This document shows positions 32,406-41,686 of a stretch of 64,000 nucleotides of DNA, in pieces; position 1 is the first letter of the stretch; each line of letters starts with the position of its first letter. A model generated the notes under the pieces. The model was given only the letters and a program-made list of their open reading frames with translations, did no database searches and was not told the DNA's origin. The stretch is from Pseudobutyrivibrio ruminis CF1b (GTDB lineage: Bacteria; Bacillota; Clostridia; Lachnospirales; Lachnospiraceae), in contig NZ_AUJB01000008.1 of the NCBI RefSeq assembly GCF_000424005.1, forward strand, positions 62,001-126,000, given 5' to 3'. The position numbers and the translations under genes were made by a program.

Positions 32406-33368
32406 GTGAGCACACTAGTTAAAGAACAACAGGAAATAGATCTGATTGTAAAAGATATCCTTGCGGATTTTGACGGTCAGAAAAATATTGATGCGGTTGA
32501 TATCTTTAACAAGCCGGATAAAAGGGAAGTCCAGGAACTGGTTAAAAACCTTTTTAAGATTGTGTATCCAGGCTATTTTAGAGATAAGTCCTTCAAGATT
32601 TATAACCCTCATAACAGCTATGCTGTAATCATTGAAGATGCCTTTTACCACTTGAATAAACAGGTCTTTCTGGCACTGGATTTCTGTAAAAAACGAGGCA
32701 CTATGACAGAAGATGACAGAAGAAAGGAAAGCTACAGAATCTGTAAAGCTTTTTTTGGTAGAATACCAAAGATTCGCGAATACATAGAAAGCGATTTGCT
32801 GGCTGCTTACGACGGCGACCCTGCTGCAGGTTGTTTTGAGGAAATTATTCTTGCTTATCCTGGTCTGATAGCTAGTACAGTTTATAGAATTGCCCACGAG
32901 CTTTATGTTGAGCAGGTGCCAGTATTGCCACGTATGATGACAGAGCTTGCTCACTCAAAAACTGGTATTGATATTCATCCTGGTGCCACTATTGATAAAA
33001 ATTTCTTTATAGATCACGGAACAGGCATTGTTATTGGTGAGACGGCGATTATAGGAAAAAATGTAAAGATCTATCAGGGAGTTACCATAGGAGCTCTTTC
33101 TACCAGAGGTGGTCAAAAGCTTTCTGGAAAGAAGAGACATCCTACCATTTGTGACAATGTCACTATATATGCAGGAGCTTCCATATTAGGAGGTAATACT
33201 ATAATAGGAGAGAATGCTGTAATAGGTGGTAACACATTTATTACCAGCTCAATCAATCCTAATACTATTGTGAGCATGAAAAATTTGGAGATGGAATATC
33301 GGACATCCGAAAATACGATAGCGACAGAAGAGTTGCATCAATCAGAGGAGTGGTATTACATCATATAA
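32406..33368 (+). CDS. cysE: Serine O-acetyltransferase
   Basis: A 320-residue acetyltransferase. The N-terminal half (about 175 residues) is helical; the C-terminal left-handed beta-helix holds the GIDIHPGATIDKNFFIDHG active-site segment (by its ends GIDIHPGA and IDHG) and hexapeptide repeats. It is longer than the ~180-residue EpsC type. It forms O-acetylserine, the acceptor for cysteine synthesis. GTG start with AGAAAGGGG 5 nt upstream. CysE genes are commonly linked to family 2A encapsulins, which supports the operon reading. Confidence 0.93.
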   Translation: MSTLVKEQQEIDLIVKDILADFDGQKNIDAVDIFNKPDKREVQELVKNLFKIVYPGYFRDKSFKIYNPHNSYAVIIEDAFYHLNKQVFLALDFCKKRGTMTEDDRRKESYRICKAFFGRIPKIREYIESDLLAAYDGDPAAGCFEEIILAYPGLIASTVYRIAHELYVEQVPVLPRMMTELAHSKTGIDIHPGATIDKNFFIDHGTGIVIGETAIIGKNVKIYQGVTIGALSTRGGQKLSGKKRHPTICDNVTIYAGASILGGNTIIGENAVIGGNTFITSSINPNTIVSMKNLEMEYRTSENTIATEELHQSEEWYYII

Positions 33369-33373
33369 TTAAG

Positions 33374-33405
33374 GAGCCAACTATAAGTCAATTTATAGTT
33401 GGCTC
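33374..33405. repeat. AGCTATAAA-type stem-loop, copy 5
   Basis: GAGCCAACTATAA pairs with TTATAGTTGGCTC. Compared with copy 4, CAGC became CAAC and GCTG became GTTG on the two arms, a compensatory change. It follows the cysE stop by 5 nt and its right arm contains the -35 box of the hemA promoter. Confidence 0.75.
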
Positions 33406-33427
33406 TGTTATAGAGATAATATATAAT
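33399..33427 (+). promoter_or_regulatory. Promoter of the hemA operon
   Basis: -35 TTGGCT (33399-33404), 17-bp spacer and -10 TATAAT (33422-33427), overlapping the stem-loop repeat. No Rrf2-type operator was seen here. Confidence 0.55.
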
Positions 33428-33454
33428 GATGGGCAATGAAAGGGCGATTATGTT

Positions 33455-34564
33455 ATGTTCGTAGTTTCGGTAAATCATAAAATTTCATCTACTGATTTTA
33501 GACAAAGCTTTGCCTTCGATGAAGACAAAACAAAGGAGTTTTTTCGTAGACTTTCTGAGGTATGCATAAAAGAATGCGTTTATGTAAATACCTGCAACAG
33601 ATGTGAGGTCTATGGAGTGGGAAAAGCCACAAAGTTGCTTCCTGTTTGGGCTGAGCTTGCAGGCGTTTCTGTGGAAGAATTAAAACAAAATGTTTTGTTC
33701 TTTGATGGAAATGGTGCGGTGAATCATCTGTTTCATGTCGCAGCAGGCTTCGAGTCTATGGTTTTAGGTGAAGATGAAATTCTTAGACAGATAAAGAATG
33801 CCTATTTCTATTCTATGGATGAGGGCTTCACTGGCTTTGAATTAAACACTGTTTTTCAGAGCGCTATCGCATGTGCAAAAAGAATTAAAACAGAGACAAA
33901 GCTATCAAAATCATCTGTTTCAGTTGCATCCCTTGCCGCTACAAAAATTCATAATTTTGCCCATGATAATAAAAAGGTCATGATTATCGGTGCCACAGGA
34001 GACACAGGTAACAAGGTCTTTAAAAATCTATTGTCCTACGGGGATTGTGAGATTTATGTAACTAAGCATATTCATCAGCTAAATGCTTTAAATGTAATTA
34101 CCATCCCTTACGAGGAAAGATACAAATATATTAATGAAATGGATGTGGTAGTATCAGCTACAAAGAGTCCACATTATACCATTACATACGGGAAACTTGT
34201 GGATATTCACATGGAAGAAAGGGACAGACTGTTTATAGATTTGGCTGTTCCAAAGGATATTGACGAAGACATATTAAAGCTTGGCAAAAGCCAGCTTATT
34301 ACAATAGACGATTTTGAAGCTATCGCAAAGGAAAATAATTCCATAAAGCTTCAGGAAAAAGAAAGCGGAGAGCTTATTATTGAGGAAGAGATTAATGATT
34401 TGCTTAAGGATTTGATCTTCCACGATAACAGGGAAAAGCTAAAAGCTATAAAGAACTCTCCAAGTGGAGATTTTCAGCATTTCCTTTTTAAATACAAGGA
34501 AATTGCCACGGCAGAAGAATTTTCAAGCTTCGTAAATGTGGTAACACAGATGACAGGAGCTTAA
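33455..34564 (+). CDS. hemA: Glutamyl-tRNA reductase
   Basis: A 369-residue protein, slightly shorter than usual. The catalytic Cys lies in NTCNRCE; the substrate loop ([19 protein letters not shown] by its ends HLFHVAAG and GEDEI), and the NADPH-binding GATGDTG region are clear. It makes glutamate-1-semialdehyde from Glu-tRNA for tetrapyrrole synthesis. Followed by hemB and hemL and later by hemC, cobA-hemD and sirC, i.e. a pathway ending in siroheme. Confidence 0.95.
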   Translation: MFVVSVNHKISSTDFRQSFAFDEDKTKEFFRRLSEVCIKECVYVNTCNRCEVYGVGKATKLLPVWAELAGVSVEELKQNVLFFDGNGAVNHLFHVAAGFESMVLGEDEILRQIKNAYFYSMDEGFTGFELNTVFQSAIACAKRIKTETKLSKSSVSVASLAATKIHNFAHDNKKVMIIGATGDTGNKVFKNLLSYGDCEIYVTKHIHQLNALNVITIPYEERYKYINEMDVVVSATKSPHYTITYGKLVDIHMEERDRLFIDLAVPKDIDEDILKLGKSQLITIDDFEAIAKENNSIKLQEKESGELIIEEEINDLLKDLIFHDNREKLKAIKNSPSGDFQHFLFKYKEIATAEEFSSFVNVVTQMTGA

Positions 34565-34587
34565 TAAATAGATTAGAGAGAAGGATT

Positions 34588-35559
34588 ATGAGAAGATTTA
34601 GAAGATTAAGACAGACACCCCAGATGAGAAGCTTTGTCAGGGAAAATGAAGTATCAGTAAAGGATTTGATTTATCCATTATTTGTAATTGAAGGAAGCAA
34701 TATTAAAAATGAAGTTCCTTCAATGCCAAATATCTATCAGTATTCCCTTGATAGAATAGATGAAGAATTGGATAAAGTTGTGGCAGCAAAGATTCCTGCC
34801 ATCCTTCTTTTTGGAATTCCAGAGCATAAGGATGAAAAGGGAAGCGGCGCTTATGACGACAATGGAATTACACAGCAGTGTGTGAGACACATTAAGGAAA
34901 ACTATCCTGGTCTTATCGTAATTGCGGATGTTTGTCTTTGCGAATATACAAGCCACGGTCACTGTGGACTTGTCTGCGAAGGTCATATTTTAAATGATGA
35001 GACACTTCCACTTCTGGCAAAGATGGCAGTATCTATGGCAAAGGCCGGAGCAGATATCGTGGCACCATCGGATATGATGGATGGAAGAGTGGCAGCCCTG
35101 AGAGAGGCTTTGGATGAGGCTGGCTTTATCGACACTCCAATCCTTAGCTACAGTGCAAAATTTGCATCAGGCTACTATGGACCATTTAGAGATGCAGCAG
35201 GCTCTGCACCTCATTTTGGAGATAGAAAATCTTATCAGATGGACCCTGCAAATGGCAGAGAAGCCATGAGAGAAATAGAGGATGATTTAGAGGAAGGTGC
35301 AGATATGATTATCGTAAAGCCGGCTCTTGCTTATCTTGATATTATGAAGGAAGCAAGAGAGTGCTTTGATGTGCCTTTCATCACATATAATGTCAGCGGC
35401 GAATATTCTATGGTAAAGGCCGCAGCTGCCAATGGCTGGATAGATGAAAAGAGAATTGTTCTTGAAAATATGATTGCTATGAAGCGAGCTGGTGCAGACA
35501 GAATCATCACCTATCATGCACTTGATGTAGCCAGATTTTTAGAGGAAGAGGACGTTTAA
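34588..35559 (+). CDS. hemB: Delta-aminolevulinic acid dehydratase (porphobilinogen synthase)
   Basis: A 323-residue enzyme. The zinc-type Cys cluster [14 protein letters not shown] is present, as are the Schiff-base lysines in SAKFAS and [12 protein letters not shown]. It condenses two ALA molecules to porphobilinogen. It begins 23 nt after hemA with AGAGAAGGA and ends 2 nt before hemL. Confidence 0.97.
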   Translation: MRRFRRLRQTPQMRSFVRENEVSVKDLIYPLFVIEGSNIKNEVPSMPNIYQYSLDRIDEELDKVVAAKIPAILLFGIPEHKDEKGSGAYDDNGITQQCVRHIKENYPGLIVIADVCLCEYTSHGHCGLVCEGHILNDETLPLLAKMAVSMAKAGADIVAPSDMMDGRVAALREALDEAGFIDTPILSYSAKFASGYYGPFRDAAGSAPHFGDRKSYQMDPANGREAMREIEDDLEEGADMIIVKPALAYLDIMKEARECFDVPFITYNVSGEYSMVKAAAANGWIDEKRIVLENMIAMKRAGADRIITYHALDVARFLEEEDV

Positions 35560-35561
35560 TA

Positions 35562-36815
35562 ATGAGTGTGTCACATGATTTTTTTGAGGATGCAAAGCAA
35601 CATATTCCTGGTGGAGTAAATTCTCCTGTAAGAGCTTTTAGAGCAGTGGGACAGGATCCACTTTTTATAGACCATGCAAAGGGTAGTCACATATTTGATG
35701 TGGATGGAAATGAATATGTAGATTATGTATGTTCATGGGGACCTATGATTTTAGGTCATGCCTATCAGCCTGTTATCGACGCTGTAAAAGCAGCCTGCGA
35801 TAATGGACTTTCTTACGGAGCGCCTACTCAGAAGGAAACAGTACTTGCAAAGCTTATATTAGAGGCTGTTCCCTTTATGGATAAGGTTCGTCTTGTAAAT
35901 TCTGGAACAGAGGCTGTCATGAGTGCCATCAGAGTTGCAAGAGGCTACACAGGCAAGGATAAGATTATAAAATTCAGAGGAAACTATCATGGTCACAGCG
36001 ATGGACTTTTAGTTACAGCAGGCTCAGGTCTTCTCACAGAATCCACACCAGATTCTGCAGGAGTGCCAAAGGGATATACTCAGACTACACTTTTGGCTAA
36101 TTACAATGATGAGGCTTCTGTGGAGGCTTTGTTTAAGGCCAATAAGGGCGAGATTGCAGCAGTTATTGTGGAGCCTGTCAGCGCAAATATGGGTGTTGTT
36201 CCACCAAAGGAAGGCTTTTTAGAGTTCCTTCGAAAGATTACAAAGGATAATGAAGCACTTCTTATTTTTGATGAGGTTATCACAGGCTTTAGATTAGCCT
36301 TTGGTGGTGCATCAGAGTACTTTGGAATCCAGCCGGATATGATTACCTTTGGAAAAATTGTAGGTGGAGGAATGCCACTTGCAGCCTATGTTGGTAAGAA
36401 GGATATCATGGATATGGTGGCACCTGTTGGAGCTGTATATCAGGCAGGTACTCTTTCAGGAAATCCTATTGCAGTTACAGCTGGAATCGAAAGTCTTAAG
36501 GTACTAAAAGCCGACAAGGATATTTATAGGAGAATAGATGCATTTGCTTCAAAGCTTGAAGAGGCTTATAAGAAAAAGGGCATTAGTGTCAATCGTGTAG
36601 GTTCACTGCTTTCTCCATTCTTTACAGATGGTTCAGTGGAAAGCTACGCTGATGTACTTAAATGTGACACAGAAAAATTCGCCCAGTATTTTAGAGGCAT
36701 GGTGGCTGAGGGAATTTATGTGGCACCTAGTCAGTTTGAGGCAATGTTCATCTCTGATGCTCACACTGAAGAAGATTTGGAAAAAACATTGTCAGCGATT
36801 GACAAAGTCTTATAA
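35562..36815 (+). CDS. hemL: Glutamate-1-semialdehyde 2,1-aminomutase
   Basis: A 417-residue PLP class III aminotransferase-fold enzyme. PGGVNSPVRAF at the N-terminus and the PLP lysine in TFGKIVGGGMP identify HemL. It forms 5-aminolevulinate. The last 17 nt overlap the promoter of the next operon (36799). Confidence 0.97.
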   Translation: MSVSHDFFEDAKQHIPGGVNSPVRAFRAVGQDPLFIDHAKGSHIFDVDGNEYVDYVCSWGPMILGHAYQPVIDAVKAACDNGLSYGAPTQKETVLAKLILEAVPFMDKVRLVNSGTEAVMSAIRVARGYTGKDKIIKFRGNYHGHSDGLLVTAGSGLLTESTPDSAGVPKGYTQTTLLANYNDEASVEALFKANKGEIAAVIVEPVSANMGVVPPKEGFLEFLRKITKDNEALLIFDEVITGFRLAFGGASEYFGIQPDMITFGKIVGGGMPLAAYVGKKDIMDMVAPVGAVYQAGTLSGNPIAVTAGIESLKVLKADKDIYRRIDAFASKLEEAYKKKGISVNRVGSLLSPFFTDGSVESYADVLKCDTEKFAQYFRGMVAEGIYVAPSQFEAMFISDAHTEEDLEKTLSAIDKVL

Positions 36816-36849
36816 ACCAAATAAAATAAAACCTAGTAAGTTAGTAGGA
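36799..36849 (+). promoter_or_regulatory. Promoter with Rrf2-type operator before tcdA-like gene
   Basis: -35 TTGACA (36799-36804) inside the hemL 3' end, 17-bp spacer, -10 TAAAAT (36822-36827), then ACCTA, G, TAAGT, TA, GTAGG (36831-36848). The left outer arm is lost but CCTAGTAAGTTAGTAGG is a near-perfect palindrome on its own. Confidence 0.65.
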
Positions 36850-36902
36850 GAATAAGCAGATGGTGAATATCATCTGCTTTATTCATATGTTTAGAGGTAT
36901 TT

Positions 36903-37673
36903 ATGTTAAATCAGTTTTCGAGAACAGAATTGCTTCTTGGTAAGGATGCCATGGAGCAGTTACAGAATAAGAGAGTTGCCATCTTTGGTATAGGTGGAGT
37001 TGGCGGATATGTGTGTGAGGCCTTGGTTCGTACAGGCGTTGGCCATTTTGATTTGATTGATGATGATAAGGTTTGTCTCACAAACCTCAATCGTCAGATT
37101 ATAGCTACCCGTTCTACAGTAGGAAAGCATAAGGTTGATGTTATGAAGGAGCGTATGCTTGATATCAACCCAAAGGCTGATATCACTGTTCACAAGTGTT
37201 TCTTCCTTCCTGAGAATGCTGATGATTTTGATTTTAAATCATATGATTATGTTGTAGATGCTGTTGATACTGTCACAGCAAAGATTGAGATTATTATGAG
37301 ATGTAAGCAGGATGATGTTCCTGTTATCAGTTGCATGGGCGCAGGTAATAAGCTTGATCCTAGCCGTTTCAGGGTGGCTGATATTTACAAGACTACCATG
37401 TGTCCTCTGGCAAAGGTTATGCGTCGTGAGATGAAAAAGCGCGGTGTTAAGAATCTCAAGGTTGTATTCTCAGACGAGAAGCCTACACGTCCAATAGAGG
37501 ATATGGCTATCAGCTGTAGGACAAATTGTATCTGTCCACCAGGTGCAGAGCATAAATGTACAGAGCGCAGGGATATTCCAGGCTCTATCGCATTTACCCC
37601 AGCTGTAGCAGGGCTTGTGCTTGCCAGCGAGGTTATAAAAGATTTATCTGACGGTTTTGGTAGAGGTTTATAA
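36903..37673 (+). CDS. tcdA: ThiF/TcdA family E1-like protein (tRNA t6A dehydratase-like)
   Basis: A 256-residue E1-like adenylating protein: GIGGVGGYV nucleotide loop, DDKVCLTNLNRQ, and the C-terminal segment CRTNCICPPG with further Cys. TcdA converts t6A to its cyclic form ct6A in tRNA. It is a housekeeping-type gene, but here it stands behind an Rrf2-type operator next to a LysR regulator. A sulfur-related role in this island is possible but not shown. Confidence 0.85.
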   Translation: MLNQFSRTELLLGKDAMEQLQNKRVAIFGIGGVGGYVCEALVRTGVGHFDLIDDDKVCLTNLNRQIIATRSTVGKHKVDVMKERMLDINPKADITVHKCFFLPENADDFDFKSYDYVVDAVDTVTAKIEIIMRCKQDDVPVISCMGAGNKLDPSRFRVADIYKTTMCPLAKVMRREMKKRGVKNLKVVFSDEKPTRPIEDMAISCRTNCICPPGAEHKCTERRDIPGSIAFTPAVAGLVLASEVIKDLSDGFGRGL

Positions 37674-37697
37674 ATTTAGAAGTAAAGGGAGAAGAAA

Positions 37698-38639
37698 ATG
37701 ACACTTCAGCAGGTTTTATATGCACTAACAATACAGGAATGCGGTTCAATGAATAAGGCAGCTGAAAAGCTTTATATTGTTCAGCCTACACTTACAAGCG
37801 CCATTCAGGAGCTTGAAAATGAGGTCGGAATCACCATCTTTATGCGTACCAATAAGGGTGTCATTGTTACCCCAGAGGGAGCAGAGTTTCTTGAGGATAT
37901 CAGGGGCTTTTATCGTCAATACGATATTGTTATGCAGAAGTACAGCGGAGAAGGAAATTACAAGAGAAAGTTCGGTGTTTCCACACAGCATTACACCTTT
38001 GCCGTACGTGCTTTTGTTGATATGGCAAAGCAATATGATATGAACGAGTTCGATTTCGCTCTTCGCGAGACTACCACCATGGACATCATTAAGGATGTCA
38101 GCACACTTAAGAGTGAGATAGGAGTCCTTTATATCAACGAGCTCAACCGCAAGGCTATGAATAGACTATTCACTGAGCATGCCCTGGAGTTCCATCCCCT
38201 TATAAAATGTAAGGCTTTTGTTTACCTGTGGAAGGATCATCCTCTTGCAAATCAAGAATATATTACCATGGAGGATTTGGAAGATTACCCATGTATGTTC
38301 TTCGAGCAGGGAGACAACAGTGAGTTCCTTGCAGAGGAAATCCTTAGCGAGAATTTCTATCCTAAGACACTTCGTGTTACAGACCGTTCTACCATGCTTA
38401 ATCTTGTTAAGGCTCTTAACGGATATACTTTATGCTCTGGTATCATTTATGGTGATTACAATGGTGATGGCTATATTGTTGTTCCATTCCGTGGCGATGA
38501 AGAGAATCCAAACAGTGTTATGGAAATCGGATATATCACAAAGAAAAATGCTGTTATGAGTAAGATAGGGGAGCAGTATCTGGAGGAGATTGAGAAAGCT
38601 CTTGATCAGATAGATAAATCGGTAATTTATGAGGAATAA
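37698..38639 (+). CDS. LysR-family transcriptional regulator
   Basis: A 313-residue LTTR. The N-terminal winged HTH contains GSMNKAAEKLYIVQPTLT and the effector-binding domain follows. Its position between TcdA-like and MetY suggests control of sulfur genes, in the manner of CysL or CysB responding to O-acetylserine, but the sequence cannot tell the effector. A terminator follows at 38695. Confidence 0.9.
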   Translation: MTLQQVLYALTIQECGSMNKAAEKLYIVQPTLTSAIQELENEVGITIFMRTNKGVIVTPEGAEFLEDIRGFYRQYDIVMQKYSGEGNYKRKFGVSTQHYTFAVRAFVDMAKQYDMNEFDFALRETTTMDIIKDVSTLKSEIGVLYINELNRKAMNRLFTEHALEFHPLIKCKAFVYLWKDHPLANQEYITMEDLEDYPCMFFEQGDNSEFLAEEILSENFYPKTLRVTDRSTMLNLVKALNGYTLCSGIIYGDYNGDGYIVVPFRGDEENPNSVMEIGYITKKNAVMSKIGEQYLEEIEKALDQIDKSVIYEE

Positions 38640-38694
38640 TATCGTAAATACGTTGCTATAAATTTCATTAATAACCAGCTATAAGATTAATGTT

Positions 38695-38723
38695 GAACCA
38701 GGTTTATTGACCTGGTTCTTTTT
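38695..38723 (+). terminator. Intrinsic terminator after the LysR gene
   Basis: GAACCAGGT (38695-38703) pairs with ACCTGGTTC (38710-38718) and is followed by TTTTT. A partial AGCTATAA repeat arm precedes it (38675-38685). Confidence 0.82.
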
Positions 38724-38760
38724 ATTTGATAATATCCTATCAACCTAGTAGGTAATTGGT
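38707..38760 (+). promoter_or_regulatory. Promoter with Rrf2-type operator, metY/hcy operon
   Basis: -35 TTGACC (38707-38712) in the terminator loop, 17-bp spacer, -10 TAATAT (38730-38735). The operator runs 38736-38760: CCTAT, CA, ACCTA, G, TAGGT, AA, TTGGT. Both inner arms match the consensus perfectly. Confidence 0.72.
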
Positions 38761-38790
38761 TGTTAGAGTAATAAAAGGGAGAACGCTTGG

Positions 38791-40017
38791 ATGAGATTTA
38801 ATACTAGATTACTCCATGAAGGTGTAATAAGAGAGATAAATGGAGCAACACTTCCTCCTATATATCAAAGTAGTGCCTTTGATCAGGAAACTGCAGAGGA
38901 TTTGGCAGGAATCTTCGGAAATAAGAAGATGGGCTATTGTTACACCAGAGTTTCAAATCCTACTATCACAGCTTTTGAAAACAGGATTACAAAGCTTGAG
39001 GGGGGAATAGGATCAGTTGCCTGTTCTTCAGGAATGGCAGCTTTATCAAATGCTTTGCTGAACATTTTACAGGCTGGAGATGAAATAATTTCAAGTGCCA
39101 GTCTTTATGGCGGAACAATTGATTTGTTCCGTGACATAGAAGCATTTGGAATAAAAACAAATTATGTGCGAAACAACGACCTAGAGCAAATAGAAGCTGC
39201 TTTCAATGAACGTACCAAGGTGGTATTTGCAGAGACCATCGGCAATCCCTGTTTGGACGTAACAGACATCAAAAAACTTGCAGAAATCGCTCACTCACAC
39301 GGAGTTCCACTTATTGTTGATAATACAACAGCTACTCCTTATTTAATAAAAGCAATTGAGCTTGGTGCTGACATAGTAGTGAATTCTTCTTCAAAATATA
39401 TAAATGGAAGCAGCAATTCAATCAGCGGTGTATTAACAGACAGCGGACATTTCAAATGGACAAGGGAAAAATATCCAGTACTTGGAGAATATGTAAAGTT
39501 TGGCCCTATGGCTTATATAGCAAAGATGCGTAGCGGTTTATTCAGAAATATGGGTACATGCCTGTCACCATTCAACGCATATCTGAATGTGATTGGACTG
39601 GAGACACTTGGTCTTAGAATGGATAGACAATGCAGCAATGCCTTAGCTCTTGCAACATGGCTTGAGGAAACATATTCAGACATCACAGTAAATTACCCGG
39701 GACTAAAGTCCAGCAAATGGCATGATATAGCAGAAGGACAATTGAATAATGGATATGGAGCGATTCTTACTATTAGAGTGGGTTCTAAAGAAAGAGCCTT
39801 CCAGATAATGAATAAGCTGACGATTCCATATATCCTTTCAAATATAGGAGATACAAAAACACTGGTAGTTCATCCAGCTTCAACGATTTCTCTTCACAGC
39901 ACTCCACAGGAGCTGGAAGATGCAGGTGTATACGATGATTTAATTCGTATATCCGTAGGAATCGAAGACGTTGATGACTTGATAGAAGATTTTAGAAATG
40001 CATTAAAAGGAGAATAA
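38791..40017 (+). CDS. metY: O-acetylhomoserine sulfhydrylase
   Basis: A 408-residue Cys/Met-metabolism PLP enzyme: TRVSNPT, CSSGMAALS, the ETIGNPCLDV segment and the PLP lysine in SSSKYINGSS. It replaces the acetyl group of O-acetylhomoserine with sulfide to give homocysteine. In Wolinella the sulfur donor is the HcyS thiocarboxylate, and the same neighbours (hcyS, hcyF, hcyD, sulfite reductase) occur here, so this version is the likely one. Ends 2 nt before the sulfite reductase start. Confidence 0.92.
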   Translation: MRFNTRLLHEGVIREINGATLPPIYQSSAFDQETAEDLAGIFGNKKMGYCYTRVSNPTITAFENRITKLEGGIGSVACSSGMAALSNALLNILQAGDEIISSASLYGGTIDLFRDIEAFGIKTNYVRNNDLEQIEAAFNERTKVVFAETIGNPCLDVTDIKKLAEIAHSHGVPLIVDNTTATPYLIKAIELGADIVVNSSSKYINGSSNSISGVLTDSGHFKWTREKYPVLGEYVKFGPMAYIAKMRSGLFRNMGTCLSPFNAYLNVIGLETLGLRMDRQCSNALALATWLEETYSDITVNYPGLKSSKWHDIAEGQLNNGYGAILTIRVGSKERAFQIMNKLTIPYILSNIGDTKTLVVHPASTISLHSTPQELEDAGVYDDLIRISVGIEDVDDLIEDFRNALKGE

Positions 40018-40019
40018 TG

Positions 40020-40892
40020 ATGGCAGAAGCAATTGATTACAAGGCTCTGAAGGCTGGCGGCTTCATGAAGCAGGTACAAAAGGGATATGGTTCCCTCAGA
40101 TTACAGGTTATCGGAGGCAACCTTGATGCAAAGGCAATCAAGACTGTTGCTGAGGTAGCAGAGAAATATGGTCATGGATATGTTCATATGACATCTCGTC
40201 AGGGAATTGAGATTCCATTTATCCATGTAAATGATCTTCAGAAGGTAAAGGATGAACTTAAGGAAGGCGGAGTTGGTACCGGTGTATGCGGACCTAGAGT
40301 ACGTACTATCACAGCTTGTCAGGGTTCAGAGATTTGTCCTAGTGGATGTATTGATACATACACTCTTGCAAAGGAACTTGACGCAAGATATTTCGGTAGA
40401 GAGCTTCCACACAAGTTTAAGTTTGGTGTAACTGGATGTCAGAACAACTGCCTTAAGGCGGAGGAAAACGATGTCGGAATTAAGGGCGGTATGACAGTTG
40501 AGTATAAAGAGGATGCATGTATTTCATGCGGTGTCTGCGTAAAGGCTTGTAGAGAAAAAGCTCTTACAATGACAGATGGCAAGGTAGAAATCGACAGAAC
40601 AAAGTGTAACAACTGTGCACGATGTGTAAAGAGCTGTCCTACTGATGCATGGGAAGGCACCCCAGGATATATCGTATCCTTCGGTGGAACCTTTGGAAAT
40701 AAGATTTACAAAGCCGAGGAGCTTGTCCCAATCATCCGTGATAAGGAGACACTTTTTAGAGTAACAGATGCAGCTATCGAATACTTCGAGGCTAACGCAA
40801 ATCCAAGTGAGCGCTTCCGCGCAACACTTCAGAGACTTGGAGATGAGGGATTAAGAGAAGTTGTAAATAAAGCATACGAAGGAGGTAACTAA
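40020..40892 (+). CDS. Siroheme [4Fe-4S] sulfite reductase with ferredoxin insert
   Basis: A 290-residue reductase of the small (AsrC-like/assimilatory Dsr-like) class. Siroheme-cluster ligands are Cys100, Cys106, Cys140 and Cys144 (C-x5-C and C-x3-C). A two-cluster ferredoxin domain (Cys167/170/173/177 and Cys196/199/202/206) is inserted after them. It reduces sulfite to sulfide. ATG 40020 is 7 nt after AAAAGGAG; ATG 40017 overlaps the stop of metY and is closer than usual. Siroheme comes from the hem/sir genes downstream. The electron donor is unknown; no AsrA/AsrB is seen here. Confidence 0.88.
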   Translation: MAEAIDYKALKAGGFMKQVQKGYGSLRLQVIGGNLDAKAIKTVAEVAEKYGHGYVHMTSRQGIEIPFIHVNDLQKVKDELKEGGVGTGVCGPRVRTITACQGSEICPSGCIDTYTLAKELDARYFGRELPHKFKFGVTGCQNNCLKAEENDVGIKGGMTVEYKEDACISCGVCVKACREKALTMTDGKVEIDRTKCNNCARCVKSCPTDAWEGTPGYIVSFGGTFGNKIYKAEELVPIIRDKETLFRVTDAAIEYFEANANPSERFRATLQRLGDEGLREVVNKAYEGGN

Positions 40893-40893
40893 A

Positions 40894-41142
40894 ATGGCAG
40901 ATGTAATTGAATTTGATGAGAAGATTGATATCACTGATAAGGTTTGCCCTTTGACTTTTGTAACTGCAAAAGTTGCAATCGAAGAGCTTGATGATGGTGA
41001 GGTTTTGGCAATTCGCCTTAATGATGGTGAGCCAGTACAGAACGTACCTCGTTCATTTAAAGAGGATGGCCATCAGGTACTTAAGCTTGATGACAATGGC
41101 GATGGCACATATACACTTTATGTGAGAAAGGTAGAGGAATAA
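40894..41142 (+). CDS. TusA-family sulfurtransferase
   Basis: An 82-residue protein of the SirA/TusA fold. Cys18 in KVCPLTFVTAK corresponds to the CPxP active-site Cys, with Leu instead of Pro at the last position. It binds persulfide and passes sulfur to an acceptor. It begins 2 nt after the sulfite reductase and overlaps the thioredoxin gene by 1 nt. It could shuttle sulfur from the reductase to HcyF/HcyS, by analogy to DsrC in Wolinella. Confidence 0.85.
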   Translation: MADVIEFDEKIDITDKVCPLTFVTAKVAIEELDDGEVLAIRLNDGEPVQNVPRSFKEDGHQVLKLDDNGDGTYTLYVRKVEE

Positions 41143-41459
41143 TGGCAGAGAGAATTTACGCTGATGATTTTCAGGCAAAGGTTTTAGATAGTCCTGTTCC
41201 AGTGCTAGTAGATTTTTACTCTGATTCATGCATTGCCTGCAAAAAGCTTGCTCCTACACTTTGCGATGTGGAGGAAGATTACGAGGGCAAGGTAAGTGTA
41301 TTCAAGGTAAATACAGGCTATGACACAAAGCTTGTTCAGGAATATGAGATTTTAAGTAATCCTACATTGATTTTTTTTAAGAATGGCGAAGCTGTTGATC
41401 GACAGATTGGTGCTAAGGATTATGACGAGTTAACTGACTGGATTGATGGTCTAATTTAG
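41142..41459 (+). CDS. Thioredoxin-like protein
   Basis: A 105-residue thioredoxin fold. The active site is CIACK instead of CGPC and the cis-Pro is in SNPTLIFF. Such variants usually reduce disulfides or persulfides of a dedicated partner. Its place between TusA and HcyS suggests it reduces a sulfur-carrier persulfide. Translation is probably coupled to tusA (1-nt overlap). Confidence 0.88.
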   Translation: MAERIYADDFQAKVLDSPVPVLVDFYSDSCIACKKLAPTLCDVEEDYEGKVSVFKVNTGYDTKLVQEYEILSNPTLIFFKNGEAVDRQIGAKDYDELTDWIDGLI

Positions 41460-41479
41460 TAGTAAAGGAGAATGGAAAA

Positions 41480-41686
41480 ATGACAATTACAGTAGCAGGA
41501 GAGAAAAAGGAATACAAGGATGGACTTACACTTCCTGAGCTTATTGAAGCAGAGAATGTAGAGACACCAGAGTATGTAACAGTATCTATTAATGATGAGT
41601 TTATTCTTACAGAGAATAAAGCTACAACAGTTTTAAATGAAGGTGATTCAGTAGAGTTCCTTTACTTCATGGGAGGTGGACAGTAA
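41480..41686 (+). CDS. hcyS: ThiS/MoaD-like sulfur carrier HcyS
   Basis: A 68-residue ubiquitin-like carrier ending MGGGQ. A functional thiocarboxylate needs an exposed Gly-Gly; the extra Gln must be cut off, as HcyD does to the extra residue of Wolinella HcyS. The JAMM protease at 42513 is the obvious candidate. AAAGGAG precedes the ATG. It overlaps the hcyF gene by one nucleotide. Confidence 0.87.
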   Translation: MTITVAGEKKEYKDGLTLPELIEAENVETPEYVTVSINDEFILTENKATTVLNEGDSVEFLYFMGGGQ

